6,605 bases of DNA from Spirochaetes bacterium ADurb.Bin110 (GTDB lineage Bacteria; Spirochaetota; Spirochaetia; Treponematales; Rectinemataceae), in the NCBI GenBank assembly GCA_002070755.1, contig MWDY01000220.1, positions 1 through 6,605 of the forward strand. Reading direction: 5' to 3'. The notes below the pieces were generated by a model. It searched no databases. It had not been told where the DNA came from and saw only the letters and a program-made list of their open reading frames with translations. Below, piece by piece: positions 1 to 5,851 of the stretch (positions are counted from its first letter, which is position 1; the number at the start of each line of letters is the position of its first letter). The position numbers and the translations under genes are program-made.

Positions 1-696
1 AGCCTCTTTTCCTGCGCAAAAAAGCCAACCAAGATAGTTGTTGCCACCGATGCTACCTGGCCACCCATGGAATATGTCGATGAGAATAAAAATATCGTGG
101 GATTCGATATCGATCTTGTAAACGAAATCGCCAAGGCTGGCGGCTTCGAAGTGGAATTCAAGAATACAGCTTGGGATGGCATTTTTGCAGGCCTCGCCAC
201 GGGCAACTACAAGGTCATAGCATCCTCTGTCACAATCACCGAAGAACGCAAGGCGACAATGGATTTCTCCGAGCCTTATGTAAATGCTGGCCAGGTTCTC
301 GTTGTCCGAAAAGAAACTACGGGAGTAAGCAGCCTCGCGGATATGGTAGGCAAGAAGGTTGGCGCGCAGATCGGAACAACCGGCGCTATCGAAATCAGCA
401 AAGTCTCTGGTGTCGAACTCAAGACATACGATGAAATAGGACTTGCTTTCGAAGATCTCGCAAACGGAAATATCAATGGTGTGGTTGCAGATTCACCCAT
501 TGCGGCCAATTTTGCGCTCCAGAACGCGTCATATAAGGACAGGTTAAAGATTGCCGGTGAACCCTTCACCGATGAGTGGCTGGGCTTTGTCTTCAAGAAA
601 GGAGATACAAAGACCCAAAAACTCTTCAACGATGGTCTTGCCAAAGTCAAGGAATCTGGCAAGCTCGACGAACTTGTCAAGAAATGGCTCCAATAG
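1..696 (+). CDS. Amino-acid ABC transporter substrate-binding lipoprotein (5' partial)
   Basis: This is the extracytoplasmic receptor of a polar amino-acid ABC importer (SBP family 3, the GlnH/HisJ/ArtJ type). The reading frame is open from base 1, so the start and most of the signal peptide lie upstream; the ATG at 67 is internal. The first visible residues are Ser-Leu-Phe-Ser-Cys, a lipobox-like end with the lipidated Cys encoded at 13-15, which predicts a membrane-anchored lipoprotein. Family hallmarks follow: the first ligand strand with TDATWPP (codons near 49-66), GFDIDLVNEIA (about 103-135), the TITEER segment (about 232-249) whose Thr and Arg bind the ligand carboxylate in homologues, DFSEPY (about 262-279) and VVADSP (about 484-501), whose Asp usually contacts the amino group. 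The C-terminal LVKKWLQ ending is typical. About 232 residues are visible, close to full mature length. The permease and ATPase genes follow at once. The ligand cannot be told from this sequence: the family includes glutamine, arginine, histidine and cystine binders. Confidence 0.95.
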   Translation, partial: SLFSCAKKPTKIVVATDATWPPMEYVDENKNIVGFDIDLVNEIAKAGGFEVEFKNTAWDGIFAGLATGNYKVIASSVTITEERKATMDFSEPYVNAGQVLVVRKETTGVSSLADMVGKKVGAQIGTTGAIEISKVSGVELKTYDEIGLAFEDLANGNINGVVADSPIAANFALQNASYKDRLKIAGEPFTDEWLGFVFKKGDTKTQKLFNDGLAKVKESGKLDELVKKWLQ

Positions 697-735
697 GCAT
701 GAAAGCCATAATAGAATGGTCAACAAAGCATAAAA

Positions 736-1557
736 ATGAAAGGCCACTCATCGTCTGAAAAGAATTCAAAAAGCTCCGAAAAAATGACCATCAATGTAAC
801 CGACGGCACCCTCATCCCCATAAAGGACGAGGGCAGCCTTATGTCAGCTTGGAATATCTCCTTCTTCGGGGCTATAGCAATGCTGATAATCTTGCCGCTC
901 ATAAGTCCAGATCCATATCTTAGGATTCTTTCCTTTGTGCCCGACGGACTCATCGCTACATTTTCGGTTACTATCATTTCCATCTTTTTTGCCTTGATCA
1001 TCGGTCTTTTTGCGGGGTTGGGGCGCATTTCGCAGAACCTTGTCATAAATCGAATCGCGACTGTCTATGTCGAGGTAATTCGTGGAATTCCGCTTCTTGT
1101 GCAGCTTTTCTACATCTATTATGCGCTTGGGCCACTTCTGCAGCTCCAGGGACCTACCGCCGCGGTGCTGGCCATGTCTATCTGCTATGGCGCCTATCTT
1201 GCAGAGATTTTTAGAGCAGGTATGCAGGCCATCCCACGCGGCCAGATGGAGGCAGCCCTTGCTCTTGGCATGTCGCGCTCCTTGGCCATGCGCAAAATCG
1301 TCATCCCTCAGACTATTCGAATCGTCCTGCCTCCCATTGGAAATGAATTCATCGCGCTCCTTAAGGATTCTTCGCTAGTCTCGATTCTCGCCGTATCCGA
1401 CCTCCTGCGAAGAGGCAGAGAGTTTGCTTCGACTACTTTCAGGTATTTCGAAAGCTACACCATCGTCGCGCTCATTTACCTTGTAATGACGCTCTTTTTC
1501 TCGCGCCTAGTTGCAATAATGGAAGAAAGGCTAAGACACCGTGGAAAAGTACATTGA
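736..1557 (+). CDS. Amino-acid ABC transporter permease (HisM/GlnP type)
   Basis: This is the membrane channel subunit of the importer, acting in the cytoplasmic membrane with the ATPase encoded next. It has 273 residues. Hydrophobic segments lie near residues 39-57, 71-95, 110-131, 139-157, 200-220 and 240-262. The permease signature (EAA loop) that docks on the ATPase is clear: EAALALG at 172-178, followed by an Ile-Pro pair at 190-191. The segment [19 protein letters not shown] (113-131) is typical of the HisM/GlnP family. The binding-protein gene ends 39 bases upstream and the ATPase gene starts 17 bases before this one ends, so the three form an operon. The start is uncertain. The ATG at 736 adds about 38 hydrophilic, Ser/Lys-rich residues before the first membrane span and has only a weak ribosome site, while the in-frame ATG at 841 (Met36) sits 7 bases after GAGGG and would give 238 residues, a normal family length. 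The family assignment is firm; the N-terminus is not. Confidence 0.93.
   Translation: MKGHSSSEKNSKSSEKMTINVTDGTLIPIKDEGSLMSAWNISFFGAIAMLIILPLISPDPYLRILSFVPDGLIATFSVTIISIFFALIIGLFAGLGRISQNLVINRIATVYVEVIRGIPLLVQLFYIYYALGPLLQLQGPTAAVLAMSICYGAYLAEIFRAGMQAIPRGQMEAALALGMSRSLAMRKIVIPQTIRIVLPPIGNEFIALLKDSSLVSILAVSDLLRRGREFASTTFRYFESYTIVALIYLVMTLFFSRLVAIMEERLRHRGKVH
829..833 (+). promoter_or_regulatory. Possible internal ribosome binding site of the permease
   Basis: GAGGG lies 7 bases before the in-frame ATG at 841. No comparable purine-rich site precedes the ATG at 736, where the upstream sequence is AAAGCATAAAA. This makes Met36 a serious alternative start for the permease. Confidence 0.4.
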
Positions 1558-2272
1558 GATCATAGACGCCGTAAAAACCTTTGGCACTATAGAAGCGCTC
1601 CGAGGTATCAGCATAACCGTAAGAAAGGGCGAAGTTGTCCTAATCATAGGTCCATCTGGTTCAGGCAAGAGCACACTTCTCCGATGCATCAACCGTCTCG
1701 AACGCCTCGATTCTGGAGAAATCCTTATCGATGGAGAGAGCGTAACGGATCCAGATGCCGATATCCGTCACATCCGCGAAAAGGTAGGCATGGTATTCCA
1801 AAGCTTCAACCTCTTTCCCCATCTAACCGTGCTCGAGAACATAACCCTCGCACCGATCAACGTGCTCAAGAAGAGCAAAGAAGAAGCAGCCGATATTGCA
1901 AGAGCTCTGCTGGAAAAAGTGGGGCTCTTGGATAAAGAAAAAGCCTGGCCCGAGCAGCTATCTGGAGGACAGCAGCAGCGCGTTGCGATCGCCCGCGCCC
2001 TCGCCATGAACCCCAAAGTCATGCTCTTCGATGAACCGACGAGCGCCCTCGACCCAGAGATGATAAAAGAAGTACTCGATGTAATGACCGACCTCGCTCA
2101 CGAAGGCATGACCATGCTGGTGGTTTCTCACGAGATGGGCTTTGCCAGGGCTGCCGCCAATCGCATAATCTTTATGGATGCCGGTCAAATTGTTGAAGAA
2201 GCGCCGCCGGATACATTCTTCACCTCTCCGCGCGAAGATCGTACACGAAGGTTTTTGGAGCATATTCTGTAA
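1541..2272 (+). CDS. Amino-acid ABC transporter ATP-binding protein (GlnQ/HisP/ArtP type)
   Basis: This is the cytoplasmic ATPase that drives the importer, 243 residues, full length for the family. All nucleotide-binding motifs are intact: Walker [10 protein letters not shown] at 37-45, Q-loop Gln87 in [11 protein letters not shown], signature LSGGQQQR at 140-147, Walker B VMLFDEP at 160-166, D-loop SALD at 168-171 and switch His197 in VVSHEMGFA. The phrases [18 protein letters not shown] and [14 protein letters not shown] are characteristic of the polar amino-acid uptake subfamily. The start is a GTG at 1541, about 10 bases after GGAAGAAAGG (1521-1530), inside the 3' end of the permease gene. 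The 17-base overlap suggests translational coupling and balanced subunit synthesis. It is the last gene of the operon; I see no clear hairpin-plus-T-run terminator in the 102 bases before the convergent ferritin gene. The substrate cannot be inferred from the ATPase, so no gene symbol is given. Confidence 0.97.
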   Translation: MEKYIEIIDAVKTFGTIEALRGISITVRKGEVVLIIGPSGSGKSTLLRCINRLERLDSGEILIDGESVTDPDADIRHIREKVGMVFQSFNLFPHLTVLENITLAPINVLKKSKEEAADIARALLEKVGLLDKEKAWPEQLSGGQQQRVAIARALAMNPKVMLFDEPTSALDPEMIKEVLDVMTDLAHEGMTMLVVSHEMGFARAAANRIIFMDAGQIVEEAPPDTFFTSPREDRTRRFLEHIL

Positions 2273-2374
2273 GAGTTTTTGACATAATGACGGGATTGAA
2301 CAGGATTAAGAGGGCTCTAACTTTGAAATGCATGGCCTTTCGAGAATTGGGCTGGGCATTAAAAGTCATGTGTA

Positions 2375-2680
2375 CTACTTTAGGGCTTTTTTTATCTCCT
2401 CTTCCACTTCTTCAGCCCCCTCTTTATAAAATTTCTCTTCATCCGGAGCGATCTCATGCAATAGGCGCAAGAATTCGCCTGCATGCACTCGTTCTTCATT
2501 AGCAATATCTTCTAATACTTCGATGGCCAAATCATTATCGATCGATTCGGCAAGCTGCATATAGAGCTGAATAGCTTCATATTCTGCAGCTATCATAAAT
2601 CGGATAGCTCGTATGAGCTCTTGATGCGTGAGCTTCCGATCGCTCTTCTGAACCGAAAATGCTGTTGAAAATTCAGGCAT
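2375..2680 (-). CDS. Ferritin-like protein, encapsulated-ferritin (EncFtn)/rubrerythrin type
   Basis: This is a small di-iron ferritin-like protein of 101 residues, probably an iron-oxidising (ferroxidase) protein. It has the compact two-helix plan of encapsulated ferritins, which assemble into rings and rebuild the four-helix active site between subunits, unlike 160-residue classical ferritins. Helix 1 spans about residues 17-45 and carries Glu33 and Tyr40 (AAEYEAIQLY). Helix 2 spans about 49-77 and carries Glu63 and His66 (EERVH, an ExxH motif). These match the pattern of metal ligands I recall for Rhodospirillum rubrum EncFtn (Glu32, Tyr39, Glu62, His65), and the sequence also resembles the N-terminal domain fused to the Pyrococcus furiosus shell protein. 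The tail (about 80-101) is Glu/Lys-rich and ends EEIKKALK; I see no recognisable encapsulin-targeting peptide. A strong ribosome site, GAGGAGG, sits 6 bases before the ATG. There is no shell-protein gene in the window. The gene is convergent with the ABC operon and lies 341 bases downstream of the MATE gene on the same strand. Confidence 0.88.
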   Translation of the reverse strand: MPEFSTAFSVQKSDRKLTHQELIRAIRFMIAAEYEAIQLYMQLAESIDNDLAIEVLEDIANEERVHAGEFLRLLHEIAPDEEKFYKEGAEEVEEEIKKALK

Positions 2681-2686
2681 TGTAGT

Positions 2687-2693
2687 CCTCCTC
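2687..2693 (-). promoter_or_regulatory. Strong ribosome binding site of the ferritin-like gene
   Basis: On the minus strand GAGGAGG lies 6 bases before the ATG at 2680. This is a near-ideal Shine-Dalgarno match, confirms the start codon and suggests efficient translation. Confidence 0.8.
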
Positions 2694-2749
2694 GTAATTG
2701 ATTATTAGTTTGAGCTTTGTTTTTCATGAGCCCAACGCAAAACATCTAC

Positions 2750-2772
2750 TTAGATAATTATATAATAACTAA
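2750..2772. promoter_or_regulatory. Imperfect AT-rich dyad upstream of the ferritin-like gene (possible operator)
   Basis: This 23-base element has seven of eleven symmetric base pairs: outer arms TTAG and CTAA plus inner TA/TA and T/A pairs. It contains an exact Fur-type half-site, GATAAT, at 2753-2758, but only about 8 of 14 positions match a full Fur or PerR 7-1-7 box. It lies about 70-90 bases before the ferritin start codon and covers the TATAAT-like sequences there. Ferritin genes are often controlled by iron or peroxide regulators, which makes an operator plausible. In AT-rich DNA such a partial dyad can arise by chance. Confidence 0.3.
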
Positions 2773-3021
2773 CAATGCTAGGGGGGCATAAGTCAAGTGT
2801 ATTCTCAGGTCACTGGCCCCGGATTGAATAGCACAAGTCCTGGTATCTATTATCTGTATTGAAAGTCTAATTGAAAGCCGAGAATTAGAAAGAATTCTTG
2901 CTGCTTCAATCTCCTCCACAATGCAACGCTAGCAACTTATGATATCAAAGGCTAGGGCGAGCCAGCTTCGCATTGTGAAAGAAAGGCTTTTATTTGACTT
3001 AATTCCTCAGGTGAAGTGCTT

Positions 3022-4437
3022 TCATACCATCACTTCGCTCTCATCACAGTATTCCTTGCTGTACTTCTTAAATACACCACTAGAAAATCTCTTAAGCACC
3101 AGCACCATTCTTACCGCCATATCTAGGGTAACGGCAATCCACGCACCAACAAGCGCCATATTCAAAAAATCTGCTAATATATATCCTAAGACCAAGCGAA
3201 TAGCCCATACGCCAATTGCGCTGGCATACATGGCATATTTTGTATCTCCCGCACCCCGCAAGGCTCCAGCAACAACAAAGTAAACAGCAGCAAAAGGCTG
3301 GGAAAATGCTAAAATCTTTAAAGCATTTTCCCCCAGGGCAATTACTTGGGCATCTCTAGTAAAAATCATTGCGGCATATTTGCCCAAGAAAAAGTAAACA
3401 ACACCGACCAATGACATGATTATCGTACTGATGATTATCGATTGCCGTGTTGTTTCTTCTGAAAGTTCAGGTTTTTTTGCCCCTATACCCTGTCCCACGA
3501 GAGTAGTGGCAGCCATTTGAAATGCCATTGCCGGTACAAGTCCCAGACCATCAATATTTATTGCTATCTGATGGGCAGCAAACATTATAGTGCCAAATCC
3601 GGCTATCAATCGTGCAAACAACAATGCTCCTGTCCTCATAATCAGCTGCTCTATTGCTGCTGGCGTGCCTATGCTCAACACATCTCGCATAATATTGGGT
3701 TCAAAGCGGTATGAGTCATGAATAGATATACTGATATATTTATCTCGTGCATATACTGCATGCATAGTAATGCAAAATGCTATTAATCTGGAAAAAGATG
3801 TGGCTATTGCTGCACCTGCTACTTCTAATCGAGGAAATCCGAGTTTACCGTTTATTAGTACCCAATTCATGAATATATTTACGACATTTGCTACAATGTT
3901 TGAAATCATGGGGGTTATCACATCTCCGACACCCCTTAGAGCGGCTGCCAGTACCATGTTACCCACAGTAAACACTGTTCCTGCCATTACAATTTGCATA
4001 TAAATCGTTCCAGGCTCAATTGTATCAACATCTGCGCCCATCAATCGGATAATAGTCCTGGAAGCGGGAATACCCGCTGCAGTTACAACAACTCCCATAA
4101 GCAGCACTATTACAAAAGATTGTCTGGTTACACGACAAGCATATTCACGATCTCCGGCTCCCGAAGCTCTTGCCACAAGAGCTGTAGTCCCGACAACCAG
4201 TGCACTAAATACCGAAAATATCAGCATGGTTGGCTGAGCTGCAAGTCCAGTTGCGGCAATAGCCCATGGCCCAAGGGTACCTACCTGTATCATGTCTATC
4301 ATTTGAACCAGCATCATAAGAAAAAATTCAAGCATTGCCGGCAAAGCCAATTTGAATATTGCCTTACGCACATCGGCAGGTTTTTTAGCTTCCAAAAAAA
4401 ACGATATATTTCTAGCTTTATCCCCTAACGATGCCAT
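3022..4437 (-). CDS. MATE-family multidrug/cation exporter
   Basis: This is a multidrug and toxin extrusion protein of 471 residues, normal family length. It acts in the cytoplasmic membrane as an exporter normally driven by Na+ or H+ exchange. The two-lobed MATE repeat is visible: LALPAMLEFFLMM (30-42) opens lobe 1 and SIGTPAAIEQLIM (255-267) opens lobe 2; the GTTALVARASGAGD segment (83-96) corresponds to ATTLVGQGIGA (310-320); and AAALRGVGD (164-172) corresponds to GALRGAGDTK (391-400). About twelve hydrophobic segments fit. Glu263 in the seventh segment aligns with the cation-site Glu of NorM. By my manual alignment the acidic residue expected in the tenth segment is Ala383, so the coupling site may differ from NorM. 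The tail (450-471) is charged and cytoplasmic. The start is firm: AAAGGTGG (complement of 4442-4449) lies just upstream of the ATG. The gene is transcribed divergently from the DinB cluster. Sampled lines are lower in GC than the ABC operon. The transported compound cannot be inferred. Confidence 0.95.
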   Translation of the reverse strand: MASLGDKARNISFFLEAKKPADVRKAIFKLALPAMLEFFLMMLVQMIDMIQVGTLGPWAIAATGLAAQPTMLIFSVFSALVVGTTALVARASGAGDREYACRVTRQSFVIVLLMGVVVTAAGIPASRTIIRLMGADVDTIEPGTIYMQIVMAGTVFTVGNMVLAAALRGVGDVITPMISNIVANVVNIFMNWVLINGKLGFPRLEVAGAAIATSFSRLIAFCITMHAVYARDKYISISIHDSYRFEPNIMRDVLSIGTPAAIEQLIMRTGALLFARLIAGFGTIMFAAHQIAINIDGLGLVPAMAFQMAATTLVGQGIGAKKPELSEETTRQSIIISTIIMSLVGVVYFFLGKYAAMIFTRDAQVIALGENALKILAFSQPFAAVYFVVAGALRGAGDTKYAMYASAIGVWAIRLVLGYILADFLNMALVGAWIAVTLDMAVRMVLVLKRFSSGVFKKYSKEYCDESEVMV

Positions 4438-4504
4438 ATAACCACCTTTTGTCTCGCATGATATTTGATTTTCCTACAAATGTAGATTTGGCCAAAAATT
4501 TATA

Positions 4505-4531
4505 TTTTGTATATTTTATAATAGTACAAAA
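4505..4531. repeat. Perfect 7-bp inverted repeat over the MATE promoter (possible operator)
   Basis: TTTTGTA (4505-4511) and TACAAAA (4525-4531) are perfect reverse complements separated by 13 bases. Arm-centre spacing is 20 bases, about two helical turns, which suits a dimeric repressor. The repeat covers the candidate -10 element and start site of the MATE gene. MATE genes are often controlled by drug-responsive repressors, so an operator role is plausible, though no regulator gene is visible in the window. Confidence 0.35.
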
Positions 4532-4549
4532 ATTGAACCTTCTTATCAA
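4521..4549 (-). promoter_or_regulatory. Candidate promoter of the MATE gene
   Basis: On the minus strand, TTGATA (4544-4549) is followed after 17 bases by TACTAT (4521-4526). These match the sigma-70 consensus at 5 of 6 and 4 of 6 positions. The predicted transcript start, near 4514, gives a leader of about 75-80 bases. A perfect inverted repeat overlaps the -10 element. Confidence 0.4.
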
Positions 4550-4558
4550 CCAAAATTT

Positions 4559-4586
4559 GACACCTTTTTAGTTTATTAAGACACCT
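4559..4586 (+). repeat. Direct repeat GACACCT, 21-base period
   Basis: GACACCT occurs at 4559-4565 and 4580-4586, each followed a few bases later by TTTAG. The period of 21 bases is two helical turns, as in tandem activator or repressor sites. The first copy also completes a TTGACA hexamer (4557-4562), but there is no -10 element at a normal distance. Confidence 0.3.
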
Positions 4587-4687
4587 GCTTTAGAACTCAA
4601 AGAGAATCACTGTATGCAGAAGGATATATTGTTCCAATCCCAAAAGCCCTTTCGAAAAGCTTCCTCCAAGCATTATATCTGAATTAT

Positions 4688-4716
4688 TTGCCTTGTTTTT
4701 AGAAAATGATAATAAT
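4688..4716 (+). promoter_or_regulatory. Candidate promoter of the DinB-GNAT-TldD cluster
   Basis: TTGCCT (4688-4693) and AATAAT (4711-4716) are separated by 17 bases and match the sigma-70 consensus at 4 of 6 and 5 of 6 positions. The predicted transcript start near 4723 lies 28 bases before the ATG at 4751. It also lies downstream of the in-frame ATG at 4706, which argues against that longer start. Confidence 0.4.
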
Positions 4717-4721
4717 TGTAA
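4707..4721 (+). promoter_or_regulatory. Fur/PerR-like 7-1-7 box
   Basis: TGATAATAATTGTAA matches the Fur 7-1-7 box (TGATAATNATTATCA) at 12 of 14 informative positions and the PerR box (TTATAATNATTATAA) also at 12 of 14. It overlaps the candidate -10 element of the DinB promoter, the usual place for repression. The region is very AT-rich, so chance resemblance is a real risk. Confidence 0.35.
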
Positions 4722-4740
4722 TATATACTTACGGGGAAAC

Positions 4741-4745
4741 GGAGG
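4741..4745 (+). promoter_or_regulatory. Ribosome binding site deciding the DinB-like start
   Basis: GGAGG lies 5 bases before the ATG at 4751. The in-frame ATG at 4706 has no such site, so 4751 is the chosen start. Confidence 0.8.
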
Positions 4746-4750
4746 TCTCT

Positions 4751-5275
4751 ATGATCACAATCAGAGATATTGCTCAATATTATGCTCAATACAATCTTAA
4801 TGCCAACATTCGCATGATCGCTATAATCTCCGATATGATTCAGGATCCTATAAATTCTCCTTTGAAAGGCTATTTCTTAAAAGCACTGGGAACCCTGCTC
4901 GAACATATCTATTTGGCCGATCTCTCATGGCTCAAAGCATTTATGGAACTTGGGAATTACGGCAAAAATATAGAAGAAGATCTTGGATTTGCGCTCGAGC
5001 CCGGCAAGAGCCTTTTCCAAAATTTCGAGGATTTCACATTGAAAAGACAAAAGCTAGATATGCTCATTGTCGAGTTCACGAGCAAGGTCGAAGAAGAATT
5101 CTTTTCAAAAAAGCTCACGATAAAAAACAGCGAGGGCGAGCAAACGGAATGCGAGGCATGGAAGGCAATAATCCAATTCTTCAATCGCCAAACACATTAT
5201 CGTGGCCAAATCAGCAACATACTCGATCAGCTTCATATTCCAAACGATTTTTCGAATATGATTATGATATCATAA
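4751..5275 (+). CDS. DinB-like family protein with altered metal site
   Basis: This is a 174-residue protein with the DinB/YfiT-type four-helix bundle plan. Known members include thiol-dependent transferases and damage-inducible proteins of unclear role; the activity of this one is unknown. Two family signatures are visible: helix 2 with LLEHIYLADLSWLKAF (49-64) and the C-terminal helix with FFNRQTHYRGQISNILDQL (143-161), followed by PNDFSNM. Canonical members bind a divalent metal through one His in helix 2 and two His four residues apart in the last helix (pattern HxxTHHRGQ). Here His52 is kept, but the other two positions are Arg146 and Tyr150; only the middle His149 remains. The usual site is therefore probably lost or remodelled. 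The start at 4751 follows GGAGG; an in-frame ATG 45 bases upstream would add a hydrophobic stretch but lacks a ribosome site. The GNAT gene follows after 9 bases in the same frame. Confidence 0.85.
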   Translation: MITIRDIAQYYAQYNLNANIRMIAIISDMIQDPINSPLKGYFLKALGTLLEHIYLADLSWLKAFMELGNYGKNIEEDLGFALEPGKSLFQNFEDFTLKRQKLDMLIVEFTSKVEEEFFSKKLTIKNSEGEQTECEAWKAIIQFFNRQTHYRGQISNILDQLHIPNDFSNMIMIS

Positions 5276-5284
5276 AGCAACAAA

Positions 5285-5851
5285 ATGCTCGTACCAGAAA
5301 GCTTTGAACTGACCAACATTCGGTTAAGGCGACCGCGTCTGAGCGATGCACCAGCTATTTTCGAGTATGGTAGCGACCCAGAGGTTGCACGATTTGCAGA
5401 TTGGCCACAGCTCACAAGTCTCGAGCCACTTCTAGAAGCACTGCGCAGACGAGAAATCCTCTGGAATGAAGGGGTCGAATACTATTGGATCGTTACTCTT
5501 AAAGAATCAGACAGAGCGATTGGTGCTATTTCCTGTCGAATTGCAGAAAATTCAGCAGAAATAGGATATCTCCTCAATAGGAAATATTGGGGCAGAGGCT
5601 ATGCAACCGAAGCCGCTAAAGCTATCGTCGATTGGGCATTGTCTCAGGCTGAGATATCGCGAGTCTGGGCCACTTGTGATGTTGAAAATGTCGCCTCTAT
5701 TCATGTGCTTGAGAGAATTGGCATGCACAGAGAAAGAATATTGCGGAATTACTGCACAAGGCCACAGATTTCGGGCCAAGCAAGAGACGCCTATCTATAT
5801 GTTCGAATAAGCAAGACAGGTACTAGAAAGCAGAAGCAACACAAAACCTAA
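5285..5851 (+). CDS. GNAT-family N-acetyltransferase (RimJ/RimL-like)
   Basis: This is an acetyl-CoA-dependent N-acetyltransferase of 188 residues, normal length, probably cytoplasmic. The N-terminus LTNIRLRRPRLSDAPAIFEYGSD (9-31) is the usual RimJ/RimL-type opening. Strand 4 and the pyrophosphate-binding loop read EIGYLLNRKYWGRGYATEA (92-110), with the R/Q-x-x-G-x-G/A pattern at Lys100 to Ala107. Strand 5 and helix 4 read CDVENVASIHVLERIGM (131-147), where the Asn and Ser-containing helix start is conserved. The C-terminus (about 152-175) has the LRNY...RDAYLYV pattern of this subfamily, followed by a basic tail. The acceptor may be a protein N-terminus, an amino acid or a small compound; it cannot be told here. 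There is no good ribosome site before the ATG, but the DinB stop is only 9 bases upstream in the same frame, so translation may depend on coupling to the DinB gene. The next gene starts 34 bases downstream. Confidence 0.93.
   Translation: MLVPESFELTNIRLRRPRLSDAPAIFEYGSDPEVARFADWPQLTSLEPLLEALRRREILWNEGVEYYWIVTLKESDRAIGAISCRIAENSAEIGYLLNRKYWGRGYATEAAKAIVDWALSQAEISRVWATCDVENVASIHVLERIGMHRERILRNYCTRPQISGQARDAYLYVRISKTGTRKQKQHKT

Larger units (their letters stand above)
2681..3021. other. Gene-free region between the MATE and ferritin-like genes
   Basis: These 341 bases hold no open frame I can support on either strand. The part next to the ferritin gene (about 2694-2775) is AT-rich, with a TATAAT-type sequence on each strand (minus 2757-2762, plus 2761-2766). 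A minus-strand TTGACT lies at 2791-2796, too far from these for a standard promoter. The middle has short repeats only, such as ATTGAAAG twice, 12 bases apart (near 2859-2878). Near the end of the MATE gene, GAAGTG and CACTTC (3013-3036) can pair around a 12-base loop, but no T-run follows, so I do not call a terminator. Confidence 0.6.
4438..4750. other. Divergent regulatory region between the MATE and DinB-like genes
   Basis: These 313 bases separate two divergent genes and carry leaders and candidate promoters for both, listed separately. The most AT-rich parts are 4490-4560 and 4680-4730. Between them (about 4580-4705) is a short open stretch in one plus frame with no start codon and no ribosome site, which I could not match to any protein family. 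I see no RNA gene or terminator here. Confidence 0.6.

Noticed and set aside
276..680. 134-codon minus-strand frame inside the binding-protein gene
   Set aside because: It lies wholly within a clearly conserved gene, and its Ser/Leu-rich sequence has no family resemblance; it is a shadow frame.
67..696. ATG at 67 as the start of the binding protein
   Set aside because: The frame is open to base 1, and the residues upstream include a lipobox and the conserved first ligand strand, so this Met is internal.
699..758. Short 19-codon frame between the binding-protein and permease genes
   Set aside because: It has no ribosome binding site, overlaps the permease start in another frame and shows no recognisable motif.
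2279..2284. TTGACA hexamer just after the ABC operon as a promoter
   Set aside because: No -10 element lies at a usable distance and no plus-strand gene follows.
2362..2392. Possible plus-strand terminator for the ABC operon
   Set aside because: AAAGT and ACTTT can pair around a 10-base loop before a T-run, but the stem is 5 bp and AT-rich and the T-run does not follow directly.
2287..2502. 71-codon plus-strand frame running from the ABC operon into the ferritin gene
   Set aside because: It mostly overlaps the ferritin-like gene antisense, has no ribosome site and no family resemblance.
3013..3036. Hairpin at the 3' end of the MATE gene as a terminator
   Set aside because: The stem is only 6 bp with a 12-base loop, overlaps the last MATE codons and is not followed by a T-run on the minus strand.
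3994..4428. 144-codon plus-strand frame opposite the MATE gene
   Set aside because: It is antisense to a well-conserved gene and its composition (many His, Ser, Cys, Tyr) is typical of a reverse-frame shadow.
4580..4705. Open stretch in one plus frame that could be a gene remnant
   Set aside because: It has about 40 codons, no start codon with a ribosome site, and I could not relate its translation to a transposase or any other family.
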